Assembly (NCBI RefSeq): GCF_000621605.1
Contig: NZ_JHXX01000001.1
Coordinates: 496,001 to 560,000 of the forward strand
From: Butyrivibrio sp. MC2021
Lineage (GTDB): Bacteria; Bacillota; Clostridia; Lachnospirales; Lachnospiraceae
Direction: 5' to 3'
DNA length: 64,000 nt
In this document: positions 15,866-25,300 of the stretch, piece by piece
Position numbering within the stretch: position 1 is the stretch's first letter
How the letters are laid out: every line of letters starts with the position of its first letter
Program-made: the position numbers and the translations under genes
Notes under the pieces: generated by a model
What the model was told of the DNA's origin: nothing
The model's input: the letters and a program-made list of their open reading frames with translations, nothing else
The model's database searches: none

Positions 15866-18151
15866 TTACTCTACTCCCCGTTTATAATGTCCTGCAGTAT
15901 AGCTGATCCTGTCAAAAATATCATCCTTGTCCGGACTTCCTTTTGCAAAGGCTTCATATACAGCCCCGGCAGTCTCCCCATCCTCAGTGGAAAAATCTAT
16001 TCTGAGGCGATTAAATATCTCTAAATTCCTGATATTGTCATATTTCTTGTGAAGGGCTGTTGGATGCGCATTCCAGATCACGTTATAGCAATTGCGGCAG
16101 TTGGTGGTAATAACCAGCTCATTGTCCATTCGATCGACAATGGTCATCCTCTCGCTGTGATGGTTGTTCATCTTTCCTGAGCAATTGTCAGTGGTCTTCT
16201 TAACGCAGCCCGCACTTACCATCATGGGCACCTTGCCGTAGATGCTGTAAGAGACAGGAATTCCGGAGTTTTTTCTAACCTCTTTTACCAGTTCCTTAGC
16301 TTCGTGAATGGTCAGTTCCAGTGGAACGGATATCTCGGAAATACTACATTCAAGCAAAAGCTTAACCGCTTCGGCGTTCCAGTTATATACACCGTAATCA
16401 AGAATCAATCTGCCCTCAAAACCGGTCTTTTTATAGAATCCCAGCTGCTCCAGATTGCGGATAAGAACGCCGTCAAAGCCGCATTCCTTATATGTTTCCT
16501 GTATAAGTTCCAGATCCTTGGTGGCATCAAAGGTCTCTGACCTGGTGACATAAGGAAGGGCTACTATCAGCTCAGCATTTTCAAAGCTGCCCTTAAAACT
16601 CATTGCTCTGCTTTTTGCTTCTTCCTTGGCAGAAAAAAGCAGGTTGCTGTCCACATATATCCTTCCTGGGGCCTTAACATTCCCGGCAACCTCCAGGACG
16701 GCATCGAGCTGATCCAAAGTCATTACAAAAACATCCAGGACATTGATCGCATCCCCCGAACCGGTATCCATGTCCTTATAGTCCTGAACTTCATCAGAAA
16801 AAGTTCTGACAGCTGCAGCATTGGTATTTCCGTCAGCCTCCTCATTTACCTCCATAAGGGCCTGAACCTTCTCGCAGAGCTGTCTTCTGAGTTCATTGAG
16901 CTCGCTTACGGGGATAAAGATTCCGTTGCCGCTTCCGCCATCATTTATTTCGATATTGATATTCTCTGCTTCAAAAGGTGTATTACCAAGTCTGTCCAGC
17001 TGCTTAAGGACACTGTCTCTGTCCATAGGGCGCTTGGAAGCTGCCTCCACAACTTTGCCGGTGACAGATTCATATATGGTCCTGTCGCCCAGGTAGGCTG
17101 TCATGGATATAACTGCTTCTTCTCCCAGGGTAAGCCTGCAGTCGATATCACATTTCGTCTTGAGCTCATGGCCCAGATACTTCTCTTTTACCTGCTCAAG
17201 AACCTTGTCGGAGGTTCCGTTGTAGGCAGGGGAATCCAGAGTTACCATGTCTTTTCCGTTATGTTTGTGATAATATCCCTGACTTATGCCGGTCCTTAAG
17301 TACAGAGATTTCAGTATTTCCATATCTTCCTTTGAAATCTCATGCTTCTTGCCGGGCTCCTGATAATACAGATCGATATATTTTCTGTAAAGAGATGTTA
17401 CTCCCGCGGAGTACTCGGGCTTTTTCATTCTGCCCTCAATCTTGAAGGAATCGATTCCTGCCTCGATAAGTTCAGGTATCATATCCACGGTGCACATATC
17501 CTTAAGACTCAAAGGATACTGCTCTCTGCCTGACTTATCTCCCAAAAGTCTGTAGGGAAGTCTGCAGGGCTGAGCACATCTTCCGCGATTACCGCTACGA
17601 CCGCCCACCATACTGCTAAAAAGACATACTCCGGAGTAGCAATAGCACATAGCTCCATGGATAAAAGCCTCAACCTCTATATCCGCCTCTGTTCTTATTT
17701 TCTTCATTTCCTCAAGACTGAGCTCTCTTGCAGGAACAACTCTGCAGCATCCAAGCTCCTTTAAAAGCCTTGCTCCGTTGACACCGGTAACAGTCTGCTG
17801 AGTGCTGGCATGAAGCTCCACATTGGGAAACTCACGCCTGATAAGCCTCATTACGCCGTAGTCCTGCACGATGACTCCGTCCAGATTTTTCTCCGCAAAG
17901 GGGAGCATAAAATCATAGAGCTCACCGAACTCCCTCTCTTTAACCAGGGTGTTGACGGTCATATATATCTTTTTTCCATTGATATGAGCATAGGATATGG
18001 CGTCCAGAACCTGATCCCTGTCGAAGTTATCGGCATAGGCCCTTGCTCCGAACCTGCTTCCGCCAAGGTACACCGCATCCGCTCCGGCGTTAAACGCCCC
18101 TACCATGGTCTCATAATTTCCCGCAGGAGATAATAATTCTACTTTCTTCAT
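15866..18151 (-). CDS. Peptidase U32 family protein with DUF3656 domain (RlhA-like)
   Basis: 761 residues. The N-terminal U32 domain shows LSPAGNYETMVGAFNAGADAVYLGG, the signature EAFIHGAMCYCYSGVCLFSS, and GNRGRCAQPCRLPYRLL; the four Cys of this region are candidates for an iron-sulfur cluster. A central DUF3656 region (about 330-430) and a C-terminal extension of the kind found in RlhA follow. E. coli RlhA hydroxylates C2501 of 23S rRNA, and related U32 proteins modify tRNA, so RNA hydroxylation is a likely but unproved role; older annotation as a collagenase-like protease is family history only. It is the first gene of the envelope operon. Confidence 0.88.
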   Translation of the reverse strand: MKKVELLSPAGNYETMVGAFNAGADAVYLGGSRFGARAYADNFDRDQVLDAISYAHINGKKIYMTVNTLVKEREFGELYDFMLPFAEKNLDGVIVQDYGVMRLIRREFPNVELHASTQQTVTGVNGARLLKELGCCRVVPARELSLEEMKKIRTEADIEVEAFIHGAMCYCYSGVCLFSSMVGGRSGNRGRCAQPCRLPYRLLGDKSGREQYPLSLKDMCTVDMIPELIEAGIDSFKIEGRMKKPEYSAGVTSLYRKYIDLYYQEPGKKHEISKEDMEILKSLYLRTGISQGYYHKHNGKDMVTLDSPAYNGTSDKVLEQVKEKYLGHELKTKCDIDCRLTLGEEAVISMTAYLGDRTIYESVTGKVVEAASKRPMDRDSVLKQLDRLGNTPFEAENINIEINDGGSGNGIFIPVSELNELRRQLCEKVQALMEVNEEADGNTNAAAVRTFSDEVQDYKDMDTGSGDAINVLDVFVMTLDQLDAVLEVAGNVKAPGRIYVDSNLLFSAKEEAKSRAMSFKGSFENAELIVALPYVTRSETFDATKDLELIQETYKECGFDGVLIRNLEQLGFYKKTGFEGRLILDYGVYNWNAEAVKLLLECSISEISVPLELTIHEAKELVKEVRKNSGIPVSYSIYGKVPMMVSAGCVKKTTDNCSGKMNNHHSERMTIVDRMDNELVITTNCRNCYNVIWNAHPTALHKKYDNIRNLEIFNRLRIDFSTEDGETAGAVYEAFAKGSPDKDDIFDRISYTAGHYKRGVE

Positions 18152-18173
18152 ATATCACCACTTATACTGCTCT

Positions 18174-18201
18174 AAAAAAAGAGGCTGAACATGCAGCCTC
18201 T
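18174..18201 (-). terminator. Intrinsic terminator of the ruv-zapA group
   Basis: An 8-bp stem (AGAGGCTG with CAGCCTCT, 6-base loop) followed by seven T residues on the minus strand, just after the zapA stop codon. Confidence 0.92.
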
Positions 18202-18207
18202 TAATAA

Positions 18208-18615
18208 TTATTTCTTACTTGCCTTGGCCTGTGCCTCAAGCTGAATGATCTTCTTGGATGACTCATCAAGCTTGGTCTGAAGGCTCTTGCCGTTCTTTTC
18301 ACTGTTTTCGTACTTCATCTGGGTTGCTATGAGTTCATGCTTAATATCATAGAGCTCCTTCTCCTTCTCGGAGAGCTGCTCCTCCATGATCTCTATCTGC
18401 TTCTTGGCCTTGAAATAATCGTCTGCGATATTAAGCTGAAGAAGAACATTCTGTGTATCGATGGGCTGTTTCTTGAAGCCGTCTATCTTGTTGTATTCCG
18501 CTATCTTATTGTTGATATAAGATGCTACCTTCTGAAGGTATTCCTCGCTCTCATATCCGCTTAATGTAAATACTTTGCCGCCGATTATTACTTCGGTATC
18601 AGTTTTAGAAGCCAT
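18208..18615 (-). CDS. zapA: Cell division protein ZapA
   Basis: 135 residues. The N-terminal globular part (TEVIIGGKVFTLSGYESEEYLQKVASYINNKI) and helical DTQNVLLQLNIADDYFKAKKQ match ZapA, followed by a long coiled coil (about 60-130) and a Lys-rich end. ZapA bundles FtsZ protofilaments at the division site. It lies after ruvA and ruvB in the same direction with its own GGGGG-rich site, and a terminator ends the transcript. The extension past the canonical about 90-residue length is coiled coil, as in several Firmicutes homologs. Confidence 0.9.
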   Translation of the reverse strand: MASKTDTEVIIGGKVFTLSGYESEEYLQKVASYINNKIAEYNKIDGFKKQPIDTQNVLLQLNIADDYFKAKKQIEIMEEQLSEKEKELYDIKHELIATQMKYENSEKNGKSLQTKLDESSKKIIQLEAQAKASKK

Positions 18616-18672
18616 ATTTTTCCCCCACTAAAGTTCGTTTTTTTGTATAAAAAACATTAAAACATAACATGA

Positions 18673-19704
18673 TTATATATCGCCATCCCCGGGCATTTCA
18701 AGCCCCAAATGATGATAAGCATCCGCAGTAACCACGCGGCCCCTTGGGGTTCTGTTAATGAAGCCGTTCTTGATAAGATAGGGCTCATAAACGTCCTCAA
18801 TGGTTCCGGAATCCTCTCCTATAGCTGCAGCCAGAGTATCCAGGCCCACCGGACCTCCGCCGAATTTGCCGATCATGGTCATAAGAAGGTTCCTGTCGGT
18901 ATGATCAAGTCCCATCTTGTCTACATCCATAAGATCAAGAGCAGTCACTGCCACATCCTCTGTGATGACACCGTCATACTTAACCTGGGCAAAGTCCCTG
19001 ACTCTCTTAAGGATCCTGTTGGCAAGTCTCGGGGTTCCGCGGCTTCTCTTGGCCATCTCCGCAGCACCCTTCTCGTCAACCTCCACATCAAGAACCTTGG
19101 CGGACTGCATAATAATCTCGCAAAGCTCATCTGTGTCGTAGTACTCCATCCTGTGGATCATTCCGAACCTGTCACGAAGAGGTGCAGAAAGCATTCCGGC
19201 CCTGGTGGTGGCACCGATAAGAGTAAACCTGGGAAGATCAAGTCTGATGGACCTGGCTGTAGGCCCCTTGCCGATCATGATATCAATGGCGTAATCCTCC
19301 ATGGCAGGATAAAGAACCTCCTCCACCTGCCTGTTAAGGCGATGTATCTCATCTACAAAAAGCACATCCCCCTGTTGAAGGTTATTCAGAATAGCAGCCA
19401 TATCACCGGGCTTCTCAATAGCCGGTCCGCTGGTGATCTTGATATTCACTCCCATCTCATTGGCAATGATTCCCGCCAATGTGGTCTTTCCAAGTCCGGG
19501 AGGGCCGTAAAAAAGCAGGTGATCAAGGCTGTCGCCCCTCTTTTTTGCCGCTTCTATATAGATCTTAAGGCTTTCCTTTATCTTTTTTTGACCGATGTAA
19601 TTATCAAGGCTCTTGGGGCGAAGGGATCCTTCAATTCTGGAATCCTCGGGATTCTCCTGGGTATCCACGCTCCTGGCCGTTGTGTTTATCTTTCTTTTTT
19701 CCAT
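18673..19704 (-). CDS. ruvB: Holliday junction branch-migration ATPase RuvB
   Basis: 343 residues. Walker A is [12 protein letters not shown] (about 66-77), Walker B is [10 protein letters not shown], sensor 1 region [20 protein letters not shown] follows, and the C-terminal winged helix ends near [12 protein letters not shown]. RuvB hexamers pump DNA through RuvA-bound Holliday junctions. The gene starts 24 bases after ruvA ends, the usual pairing, with its own GGTGGG ribosome binding site. Full length; no defect visible. Confidence 0.98.
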   Translation of the reverse strand: MEKRKINTTARSVDTQENPEDSRIEGSLRPKSLDNYIGQKKIKESLKIYIEAAKKRGDSLDHLLFYGPPGLGKTTLAGIIANEMGVNIKITSGPAIEKPGDMAAILNNLQQGDVLFVDEIHRLNRQVEEVLYPAMEDYAIDIMIGKGPTARSIRLDLPRFTLIGATTRAGMLSAPLRDRFGMIHRMEYYDTDELCEIIMQSAKVLDVEVDEKGAAEMAKRSRGTPRLANRILKRVRDFAQVKYDGVITEDVAVTALDLMDVDKMGLDHTDRNLLMTMIGKFGGGPVGLDTLAAAIGEDSGTIEDVYEPYLIKNGFINRTPRGRVVTADAYHHLGLEMPGDGDI

Positions 19705-19728
19705 AAGTTTCCCACCAACAATTATTTG

Positions 19729-20349
19729 TTAAAACATTTCCTTCAGCGCAAGCTTAAGAAGAAGCTCTGTATCCTCAGCTGCGGAAGGATTATTTGCAAT
19801 GGCCTTCCTGACTGCTTTCATGGCATCGGATGAATTGTATCCGAGAGCCACCAGCGCTGCCACTGCCTCTCCCTTAGAAGAATCGCCGTCTCCGGCTGCC
19901 TCGTCCATGGAAACTGCGCCACCTCCACCAAGAAGCGTATCCTCTGTAGCCTTTATCTTATCACGAAGCTCCAGAGTTATCCTCTCAGCAGTCTTTTTGC
20001 CGATGCCGGGAGCCTTACTCAGGGACTTGCTGTCTCCTGCGATTATGGCAAATCTTAAGTCATCCGGTGACATAACGGAAAGAATGGCCAGGCCGCCCTT
20101 GGGACCTATGCCGTTTACCGTAATAAGAAGTTTAAAAAGATTAAGCTCATCCCTGGATAAAAAGCCGAACAGGGTGAAAGCGTCCTCTTTTACGTTAGTG
20201 TACGTATAGAGCTTGACCGCCTCTCCTATCCCCGGCATTCTGTCCATGGTGGAGCCTGAAATATTCACATTGTAGCCAACGCCGTTAACGTCTACAACGG
20301 CATTGCCCTCTTCAATACTCTCCAAAATACCATTTACATAAGCTATCAA
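19729..20349 (-). CDS. ruvA: Holliday junction DNA helicase RuvA
   Basis: About 206 residues. The OB-fold N-terminal domain, two helix-hairpin-helix motifs (TVNGIGPKGGLAIL and KAPGIGKKTAERI) and the C-terminal RuvB-binding domain (EAVAALVALGYNSSDAMKAV) are complete, with an acidic/Gly linker (about 135-155). The start was set at the TTG at 20349 (reading IAYVNG next), preceded by GGGAGG at 7 bases and matching the usual RuvA N-terminus; an earlier in-frame TTG overlaps the ribosome binding site. It heads the ruvA-ruvB-zapA transcript. Confidence 0.95.
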   Translation of the reverse strand: MIAYVNGILESIEEGNAVVDVNGVGYNVNISGSTMDRMPGIGEAVKLYTYTNVKEDAFTLFGFLSRDELNLFKLLITVNGIGPKGGLAILSVMSPDDLRFAIIAGDSKSLSKAPGIGKKTAERITLELRDKIKATEDTLLGGGGAVSMDEAAGDGDSSKGEAVAALVALGYNSSDAMKAVRKAIANNPSAAEDTELLLKLALKEMF

Positions 20350-20373
20350 ATTTCTACCTCCCAACTAAAACCT

Positions 20374-20402
20374 TTAATATTTTATCACAACCGGCGGCTC
20401 AA
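20374..20402 (-). promoter_or_regulatory. Candidate ruvA promoter
   Basis: Minus-strand TTGAGC, 17-base spacer, TATTAA, about 25 bases before the ruvA start. No SOS box is seen here, unlike recA. Confidence 0.6.
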
Positions 20403-20407
20403 AGGGA

Positions 20408-20440
20408 TAGGAAACGGCATTTTGAATTGATAGTTTCCTA
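20408..20440. repeat. 8-bp inverted repeat flanking the -35 of the ABC cassette promoter
   Basis: TAGGAAAC (20408-20415) and GTTTCCTA (20433-20440) are perfect inverted arms separated by 17 bases. The right arm begins immediately after the -35 at 20427-20432. This is the geometry of an operator for a dimeric regulator, and the region between the divergent ruvA and ABC genes is shared. Confidence 0.55.
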
Positions 20441-20455
20441 AAATTCACATATAAT
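20427..20455 (+). promoter_or_regulatory. Promoter of the ABC/CPBP cassette
   Basis: TTGATA (20427-20432), 17-base spacer, perfect TATAAT (20450-20455), about 100 bases before the first ATG. Confidence 0.85.
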
Positions 20456-20479
20456 TCAAACTTTTATGCCACAGCATTG

Positions 20480-20508
20480 TTGGAGTTTCTAAATTGTTCT
20501 GATAAAAT
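20480..20508 (+). promoter_or_regulatory. Second candidate promoter of the ABC/CPBP cassette
   Basis: TTGGAG (20480-20485), 17-base spacer, TAAAAT (20503-20508), in tandem with the stronger upstream promoter. Confidence 0.5.
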
Positions 20509-20553
20509 CTAAGATTGTAGCACTAAAAAGAAAGATTGTTGAGGAGATATCAC

Positions 20554-21528
20554 ATGTCATTCGAAGTAAAGCATTTGCAGAAAAAATTTGGGGACAAGCA
20601 GGCAGTTGAAGACCTTTCCTTCGAGCTGAGAGAGCCCGGAGTTTATGCACTTCTTGGAACCAACGGTGCAGGTAAATCCACTTCTATCCGCATGATACTG
20701 GGCATCCTTGCCAAGGATCACGGTGAAGTACTTTTAAACGGAGAGAATTTTGACACCCGCAAGGTAAATGTGGGATACCTTGCTGAGGAAAGAGGCTTAT
20801 ACCCTAAATATCCCATCATGGATCAGCTTTTATATTTCGCGGCTCTTAAAGGCTTATCCGCAGATGTTGCCATGGAACGCATCAAATATTGGGGCGACAG
20901 ACTCAAAGTTACAGAATATCTTTTCCCTGAGAGAAAAAAGGGAAAGAAATTTAAGCCAACTCTGGCAGATCAGATGTCCAAAGGAAATCAGCAGAAGATC
21001 CAGCTTATGGCCGCTCTTATCTCAGAGCCTGAATTCCTTATTCTGGACGAACCTCTTTCAGGTCTTGATCCTGTAAATACAGATCTTTTCAAAAGCGTAA
21101 TCCGCGAAGAAATCGACAAGAAAAAATATATCATCATGTCATCTCATCAGATGCCTGTAATTGAGGAATTCTGTGAAGATATTACTATTCTGAACAGAGG
21201 TAAGGCTGTTGTTCAGGGCAATCTCAATGAGATCAAAAAGTCCTACGGCCGCGTTAACCTCTTTGTTAAATGCGACGAGGATATCTCAGATACCATCAGC
21301 ACTCTGGGCATCAAGGTTGTCAACGACACCCCCGCCGGAGTACAGCTAAAGGTTGGCAGCGAGGCTGAAGCCAAGAATCTCTTAAAGCAGCTCAGCGATG
21401 CCAATAAGACCATCGTGCGCTTCGAACTCAGAGAGCCTTCACTTCACGAGATTTTCATCGAAAGCGTAGGCGGAAGCCCCGAGGATAACACCCAGGATAA
21501 TACAAAAAACAAGGCGGAGGAAAAATAA
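20554..21528 (+). CDS. ABC transporter ATP-binding protein (NatA-like)
   Basis: 324 residues. Walker A LGTNGAGKSTSIRM, Q loop region, signature MSKGNQQKIQLMAAL (a divergent SKGNQQK form of LSGGQ), Walker B FLILDEPLSGLDP and H-loop MSSHQMP identify an ATPase of the NatA/CcmA-like group, and a DUF4162-type C-terminal domain follows (about 215-310). The ATG at 20554 with GAGGAGATATC upstream is the right start; the preceding in-frame TTG overlaps that site. It should energise the two permeases encoded next. NatAB of Bacillus exports sodium, but that substrate is only an analogy. Confidence 0.93.
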   Translation: MSFEVKHLQKKFGDKQAVEDLSFELREPGVYALLGTNGAGKSTSIRMILGILAKDHGEVLLNGENFDTRKVNVGYLAEERGLYPKYPIMDQLLYFAALKGLSADVAMERIKYWGDRLKVTEYLFPERKKGKKFKPTLADQMSKGNQQKIQLMAALISEPEFLILDEPLSGLDPVNTDLFKSVIREEIDKKKYIIMSSHQMPVIEEFCEDITILNRGKAVVQGNLNEIKKSYGRVNLFVKCDEDISDTISTLGIKVVNDTPAGVQLKVGSEAEAKNLLKQLSDANKTIVRFELREPSLHEIFIESVGGSPEDNTQDNTKNKAEEK

Positions 21529-22899
21529 GTGAATAAAAGTGAATTCAGAGGCTTTAAACAAGTCTTTATGTTTGAGTTCATGACAGGCGTTAAAAAGCCG
21601 GCATTTGTCTGGTTTCTGATAATAATATGCTGCATTGCCTTTTTATCCACACCTCTCATGCTCATTATAGGAAACTCACAAAGCGACGATGAGACCTCCT
21701 CTGACGTGCCTCAAAAATCAGTTATAGAAACAGTATATGTTTACAACGAAACCGGTCTTTCCATAGACCATAACAATCTCAAGTCTTCAGAGAAATATTC
21801 AGAGGTTTCTTTTGTTACAGATAACACCGGTTCATATGACGATGCAGTGGAATCTCTCAAGAGCAATTCAGGCAGCAAAGACCTGGTCCTGAAGGAAGAA
21901 TATGACGAGAAAAAGGGCTTCGAGATCACCATTGTTAGTTCCGGCAAATCCGGCATCAAGGATGCTGCTATCAAGAGCTTTAAGGAAGACTATACCGAGT
22001 TCTCCAGAGAAGAAACCCTCAAGAACCTTAATGTAAGCAGCGAAGACTACGACTACATGTCCAAGGACATCAATATCGCGATCATGGAAGAAAAAAAGGA
22101 CGGCTCTTTCACAGCAGATGAAGGCTCTATTTCAGCCACTGATTACACCGTTCTTTTGGGCGGTCTTATGATATTATTCCTTTTCATAAATATGTCCGCA
22201 GGCAACGTCTCTACCTCAATCGCAACCGAGAAATCCTCCAGAGTTATCGAGTATCTGCTTACAGGCACAAGGCCTATGGCATTACTGTCAGGTAAGATTG
22301 CAGCAAGACTTGTGGAAACAGTTATCACAGCCGTTGCCAGTTTCTCCAGCTACTACCTGTCACAGGTTGTATGTCTGTTCTTCACAGTGGACAGAACTGC
22401 GGCAGCAAGCTCTTCCGACAATGTGGTTATGGTTTCATCAGTATGGGAAACAATCACTCTTCCCAAACTTTCCATTGCCATTGTGTACTTTCTTTTAGGA
22501 CTTGCTCTTTTCTCTATACTTGGAGCTCTGGCAGGAGCAAGCGTATCCAAGCTGGATGAGCTGCAGGACGCATACAAGCTCTTTACCTTCATCATGATAT
22601 TCAGCGTTTATGCAGACATGTTCCTTATCATCATGATGCTGAGCGCCAACGCCTCCGATGCTATGCGAAATTTCTTCACTATCTTCCCTTTCACCGGTGC
22701 CTTCCTTACTCCGGCCCTGATTCTGACAGGAAAGATAAGTACACTGACAGGAATAATTGCTCTGATAGTCATGATCATAGCAGCCGGCCTGATGTTTGTC
22801 CTGGCCGGTGCAATCTATGAGTCCATGCTTCTTTTCCAGGGCAAAAGACTACAGATAAAAGATATAATTGCACTTATGAAAAAGCAGGTGGTGGAATGA
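21529..22899 (+). CDS. ABC transporter permease (NatB/ABC-2 type)
   Basis: 456 residues starting at a GTG directly after the stop of the ATPase gene, with a GGAGG site upstream. One membrane helix near residue 25-47 is followed by a large extracellular domain (about 50-200) and then about five more helices (about 206-440), the ABC-2 permease (NatB) topology. The segment GNVSTSIATEKSSRVIEYLLTGTRP is the conserved cytoplasmic coupling region of the family. It overlaps the next permease gene by ATGA. Together the two permeases form a heterodimeric channel with the ATPase. Confidence 0.9.
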   Translation: MNKSEFRGFKQVFMFEFMTGVKKPAFVWFLIIICCIAFLSTPLMLIIGNSQSDDETSSDVPQKSVIETVYVYNETGLSIDHNNLKSSEKYSEVSFVTDNTGSYDDAVESLKSNSGSKDLVLKEEYDEKKGFEITIVSSGKSGIKDAAIKSFKEDYTEFSREETLKNLNVSSEDYDYMSKDINIAIMEEKKDGSFTADEGSISATDYTVLLGGLMILFLFINMSAGNVSTSIATEKSSRVIEYLLTGTRPMALLSGKIAARLVETVITAVASFSSYYLSQVVCLFFTVDRTAAASSSDNVVMVSSVWETITLPKLSIAIVYFLLGLALFSILGALAGASVSKLDELQDAYKLFTFIMIFSVYADMFLIIMMLSANASDAMRNFFTIFPFTGAFLTPALILTGKISTLTGIIALIVMIIAAGLMFVLAGAIYESMLLFQGKRLQIKDIIALMKKQVVE

Positions 22900-25220
22900 A
22901 TAACTGGCTTAAAATATTAAAATTCACATTAAAACAGAACCTTCGAAGCAAAAAATTCTTAGGTTCCACAGTACTGGTTGGTATCGTCATCCTGGTAGGA
23001 ACACTTATTACAAACATGCTTATATCAGGTGCCTTCAGCAAGGATACTCAGGTCAATAATCTTAAAGCCGTATATCTGGTTAACGAAACCGATCTTGATC
23101 TGGATACAGACTCATTTAAAACAAAAAATCAGAAGGATTATCCGGAACTTTTTATTTCCGAGCTTACAGGCATGACCGCTGAGAAAGCCGCATCTGATTC
23201 AAGCATCCTCGGTGAAAAAGAAGCCTACTCCATAGTTCTGGAGATCACAGAAAGCGAAGAAGGATGCGTTCTCACCGCTTTCATCCCTGGAAACAGTACT
23301 ATCAGCGGCAATGAGAGCTACAAATTTGCAAGAAGATTCTCCGAGGCAATCAAAAACGCCAAAATTAAAAGCACCGGCGTATCCGAAGACAATCTTAAAA
23401 TGGCCATCAGCGACATTAACATCACAGAAATCAAGGCAGAAGAATCCGATGAAGTCGAAGACGATTCTCTTTTGACAGGCTTTGCTCCGCTGATAATTAT
23501 GATGTTCCTTTACTTCATGCTGATCTTCTACGGTCAGAGTATCGGTTCCATCATTAGCTCAGAAAAGACATCCAAGCTCATGGAATATATGCTTACACTG
23601 TCAGGCCCCACAGGCATTATTTTCGGTAAAGTAACCGCAGTCTTTTGCGAGGCTCTTTTCCAGATAATCATTTGGATCGCCTGTGGTTTCTGCGGACTCA
23701 GACTGAGCAACGTTTTTATCACAGAGCTCACCGGGGGAACAGGCAAAGATATCATTGCTCTTTTTGCTGAGTTATTGCCGGAGGGAGGCTTATCAAATAA
23801 CTTCACAATCCTCTTTATCCTCTCTGTCATCGCTCTGCTGGTAGCATTCCTGTTCTACAGCTTTGTTTCAGCCCTGTTTGCTTCCTTTGCGGCAACAGCT
23901 GAGGAACTGACCCAGACCAATGCCATGTCCCTGATGACTATGATGGCAGGCTTTATCGCATCTTTGTATATACCTCTGTTCACTGACAATTCTCCCATAG
24001 GATTACTGATCGTTAAGGTTATTCCCTTCACAGCAGCCTTTGCTCTTCCGGGAGATGTATTGTGCGGCAGACTTAGCGTTATCGAATTTATACTGTATAC
24101 AGGGCTTCTGCTGATCTTCACTGTTTTACTGGCAGTCCTCACAGGAAGGGTTTACAAGAACAGATTATTTAAGAGAGGCACAAAGGGAATCTTTGATGAA
24201 ATCCTTTTTGCCATTACAGGAAAAGTTTCATCTAAAGCCAAAAACAATAACGAAGAAGAAATCAAAACTTCCGACAATGTACCGGACATGAACAGTTATG
24301 AAAACCATGACAGCGCAAAAAAGACTTATACTATCGTAGGCTTCGGTCTCCTTGCACTGATCCTGGGAGCCAACGCCATCGGAGGCGGTCTTATATCCGG
24401 TGTGGTTGCCAGTTTCATGGCTGCAAGGTCTCACGTAAGTCTTACTGAAGTGTATTCAGATGTGAATTTCCTTGCCACAGCCAATATCATTTCCATGTAT
24501 CTGCTGGCATGCCCTGCCTGCGCACTGGTAATGCAGTTGGCCAACGATTCAAAGGTTAAGATCAAGGGACATATATCCATGAATCAGTATATACGATCTA
24601 TTTTTATGATGTTCCCTATAGCTTTCGGACTTAATTACCTCAGTACTCTCCTGGCGTCTGCTTTATCAGGAGGTGAAGCAGAGAACTCAATAGGCCAGCT
24701 TCTTGGCGGTGATAACATTGCCGCAATGATCATGGTGGCAGTACTTGCGCCGATATTTGAAGAGCTGGTATTCAGAAAGCTTATTATCGACAGAACTATT
24801 CGCTACGGTGAGCTTATGTCAATCGTATTCTCATCCCTGGCCTTTGGATTATTCCACTGCAATCTCTACCAGGTATTCTATGCATTTGTACTGGGACTTA
24901 TCCTGGGATATGTATATGTAAGAACCGGCAATATTATCCTGACCATAATAATGCATATGTGCGTAAATGCCTCATCCTCGGTTCTGGCGCCTTTGGCTCC
25001 TCAGGTTTATGAGTACTTCTTCTACGCCATGATAGGTCTTGGTATAGTTTCAATTCTCTATACCCTCATTAAAAGAGATGTAAAGATTGAAAAAGTAAAC
25101 CATGAGCTGCCTTCAAAAGAGCTTTCCGGCATAGCATTTGCAAACGTTGGTACAATTCTCTTTACAGCAGTTTGCATTCTTATGATGATCTACGGGTTGT
25201 TTGTATCAACTCTCACATGA
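22896..25220 (+). CDS. ABC-2 permease fused to a CPBP intramembrane protease
   Basis: 774 residues with two parts. Residues about 1-430 repeat the ABC-2 (NatB) permease layout of the preceding gene, including IISSEKTSKLMEYMLTLSG. After a charged linker (about 440-475) comes a CPBP (Abi, type II CAAX protease-like) membrane domain with EExxxR in FEELVFRKL, FxxxH in FGLFHCNLYQ and HxxxN in MHMCVNASS, so the metal and catalytic residues are all kept. The fusion puts a protease in the same membrane complex as the transporter; a role in cleaving a peptide that the transporter then exports is an inference. It is the last gene before a strong terminator. Confidence 0.9.
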   Translation: MNNWLKILKFTLKQNLRSKKFLGSTVLVGIVILVGTLITNMLISGAFSKDTQVNNLKAVYLVNETDLDLDTDSFKTKNQKDYPELFISELTGMTAEKAASDSSILGEKEAYSIVLEITESEEGCVLTAFIPGNSTISGNESYKFARRFSEAIKNAKIKSTGVSEDNLKMAISDINITEIKAEESDEVEDDSLLTGFAPLIIMMFLYFMLIFYGQSIGSIISSEKTSKLMEYMLTLSGPTGIIFGKVTAVFCEALFQIIIWIACGFCGLRLSNVFITELTGGTGKDIIALFAELLPEGGLSNNFTILFILSVIALLVAFLFYSFVSALFASFAATAEELTQTNAMSLMTMMAGFIASLYIPLFTDNSPIGLLIVKVIPFTAAFALPGDVLCGRLSVIEFILYTGLLLIFTVLLAVLTGRVYKNRLFKRGTKGIFDEILFAITGKVSSKAKNNNEEEIKTSDNVPDMNSYENHDSAKKTYTIVGFGLLALILGANAIGGGLISGVVASFMAARSHVSLTEVYSDVNFLATANIISMYLLACPACALVMQLANDSKVKIKGHISMNQYIRSIFMMFPIAFGLNYLSTLLASALSGGEAENSIGQLLGGDNIAAMIMVAVLAPIFEELVFRKLIIDRTIRYGELMSIVFSSLAFGLFHCNLYQVFYAFVLGLILGYVYVRTGNIILTIIMHMCVNASSSVLAPLAPQVYEYFFYAMIGLGIVSILYTLIKRDVKIEKVNHELPSKELSGIAFANVGTILFTAVCILMMIYGLFVSTLT

Positions 25221-25231
25221 TATTGAAAAGA

Positions 25232-25267
25232 GGCTGGATACTTTATTAAGTATCCAGCCCCTTTTTT
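25232..25267 (+). terminator. Intrinsic terminator of the ABC/CPBP cassette
   Basis: A perfect 12-bp stem (GGCTGGATACTT with AAGTATCCAGCC, TATT loop) followed by CCTTTTTT, starting 12 bases after the stop codon. Confidence 0.95.
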
Positions 25268-25300
25268 GTCTACATAAATATCACAGAGGTTATTAAGTTA

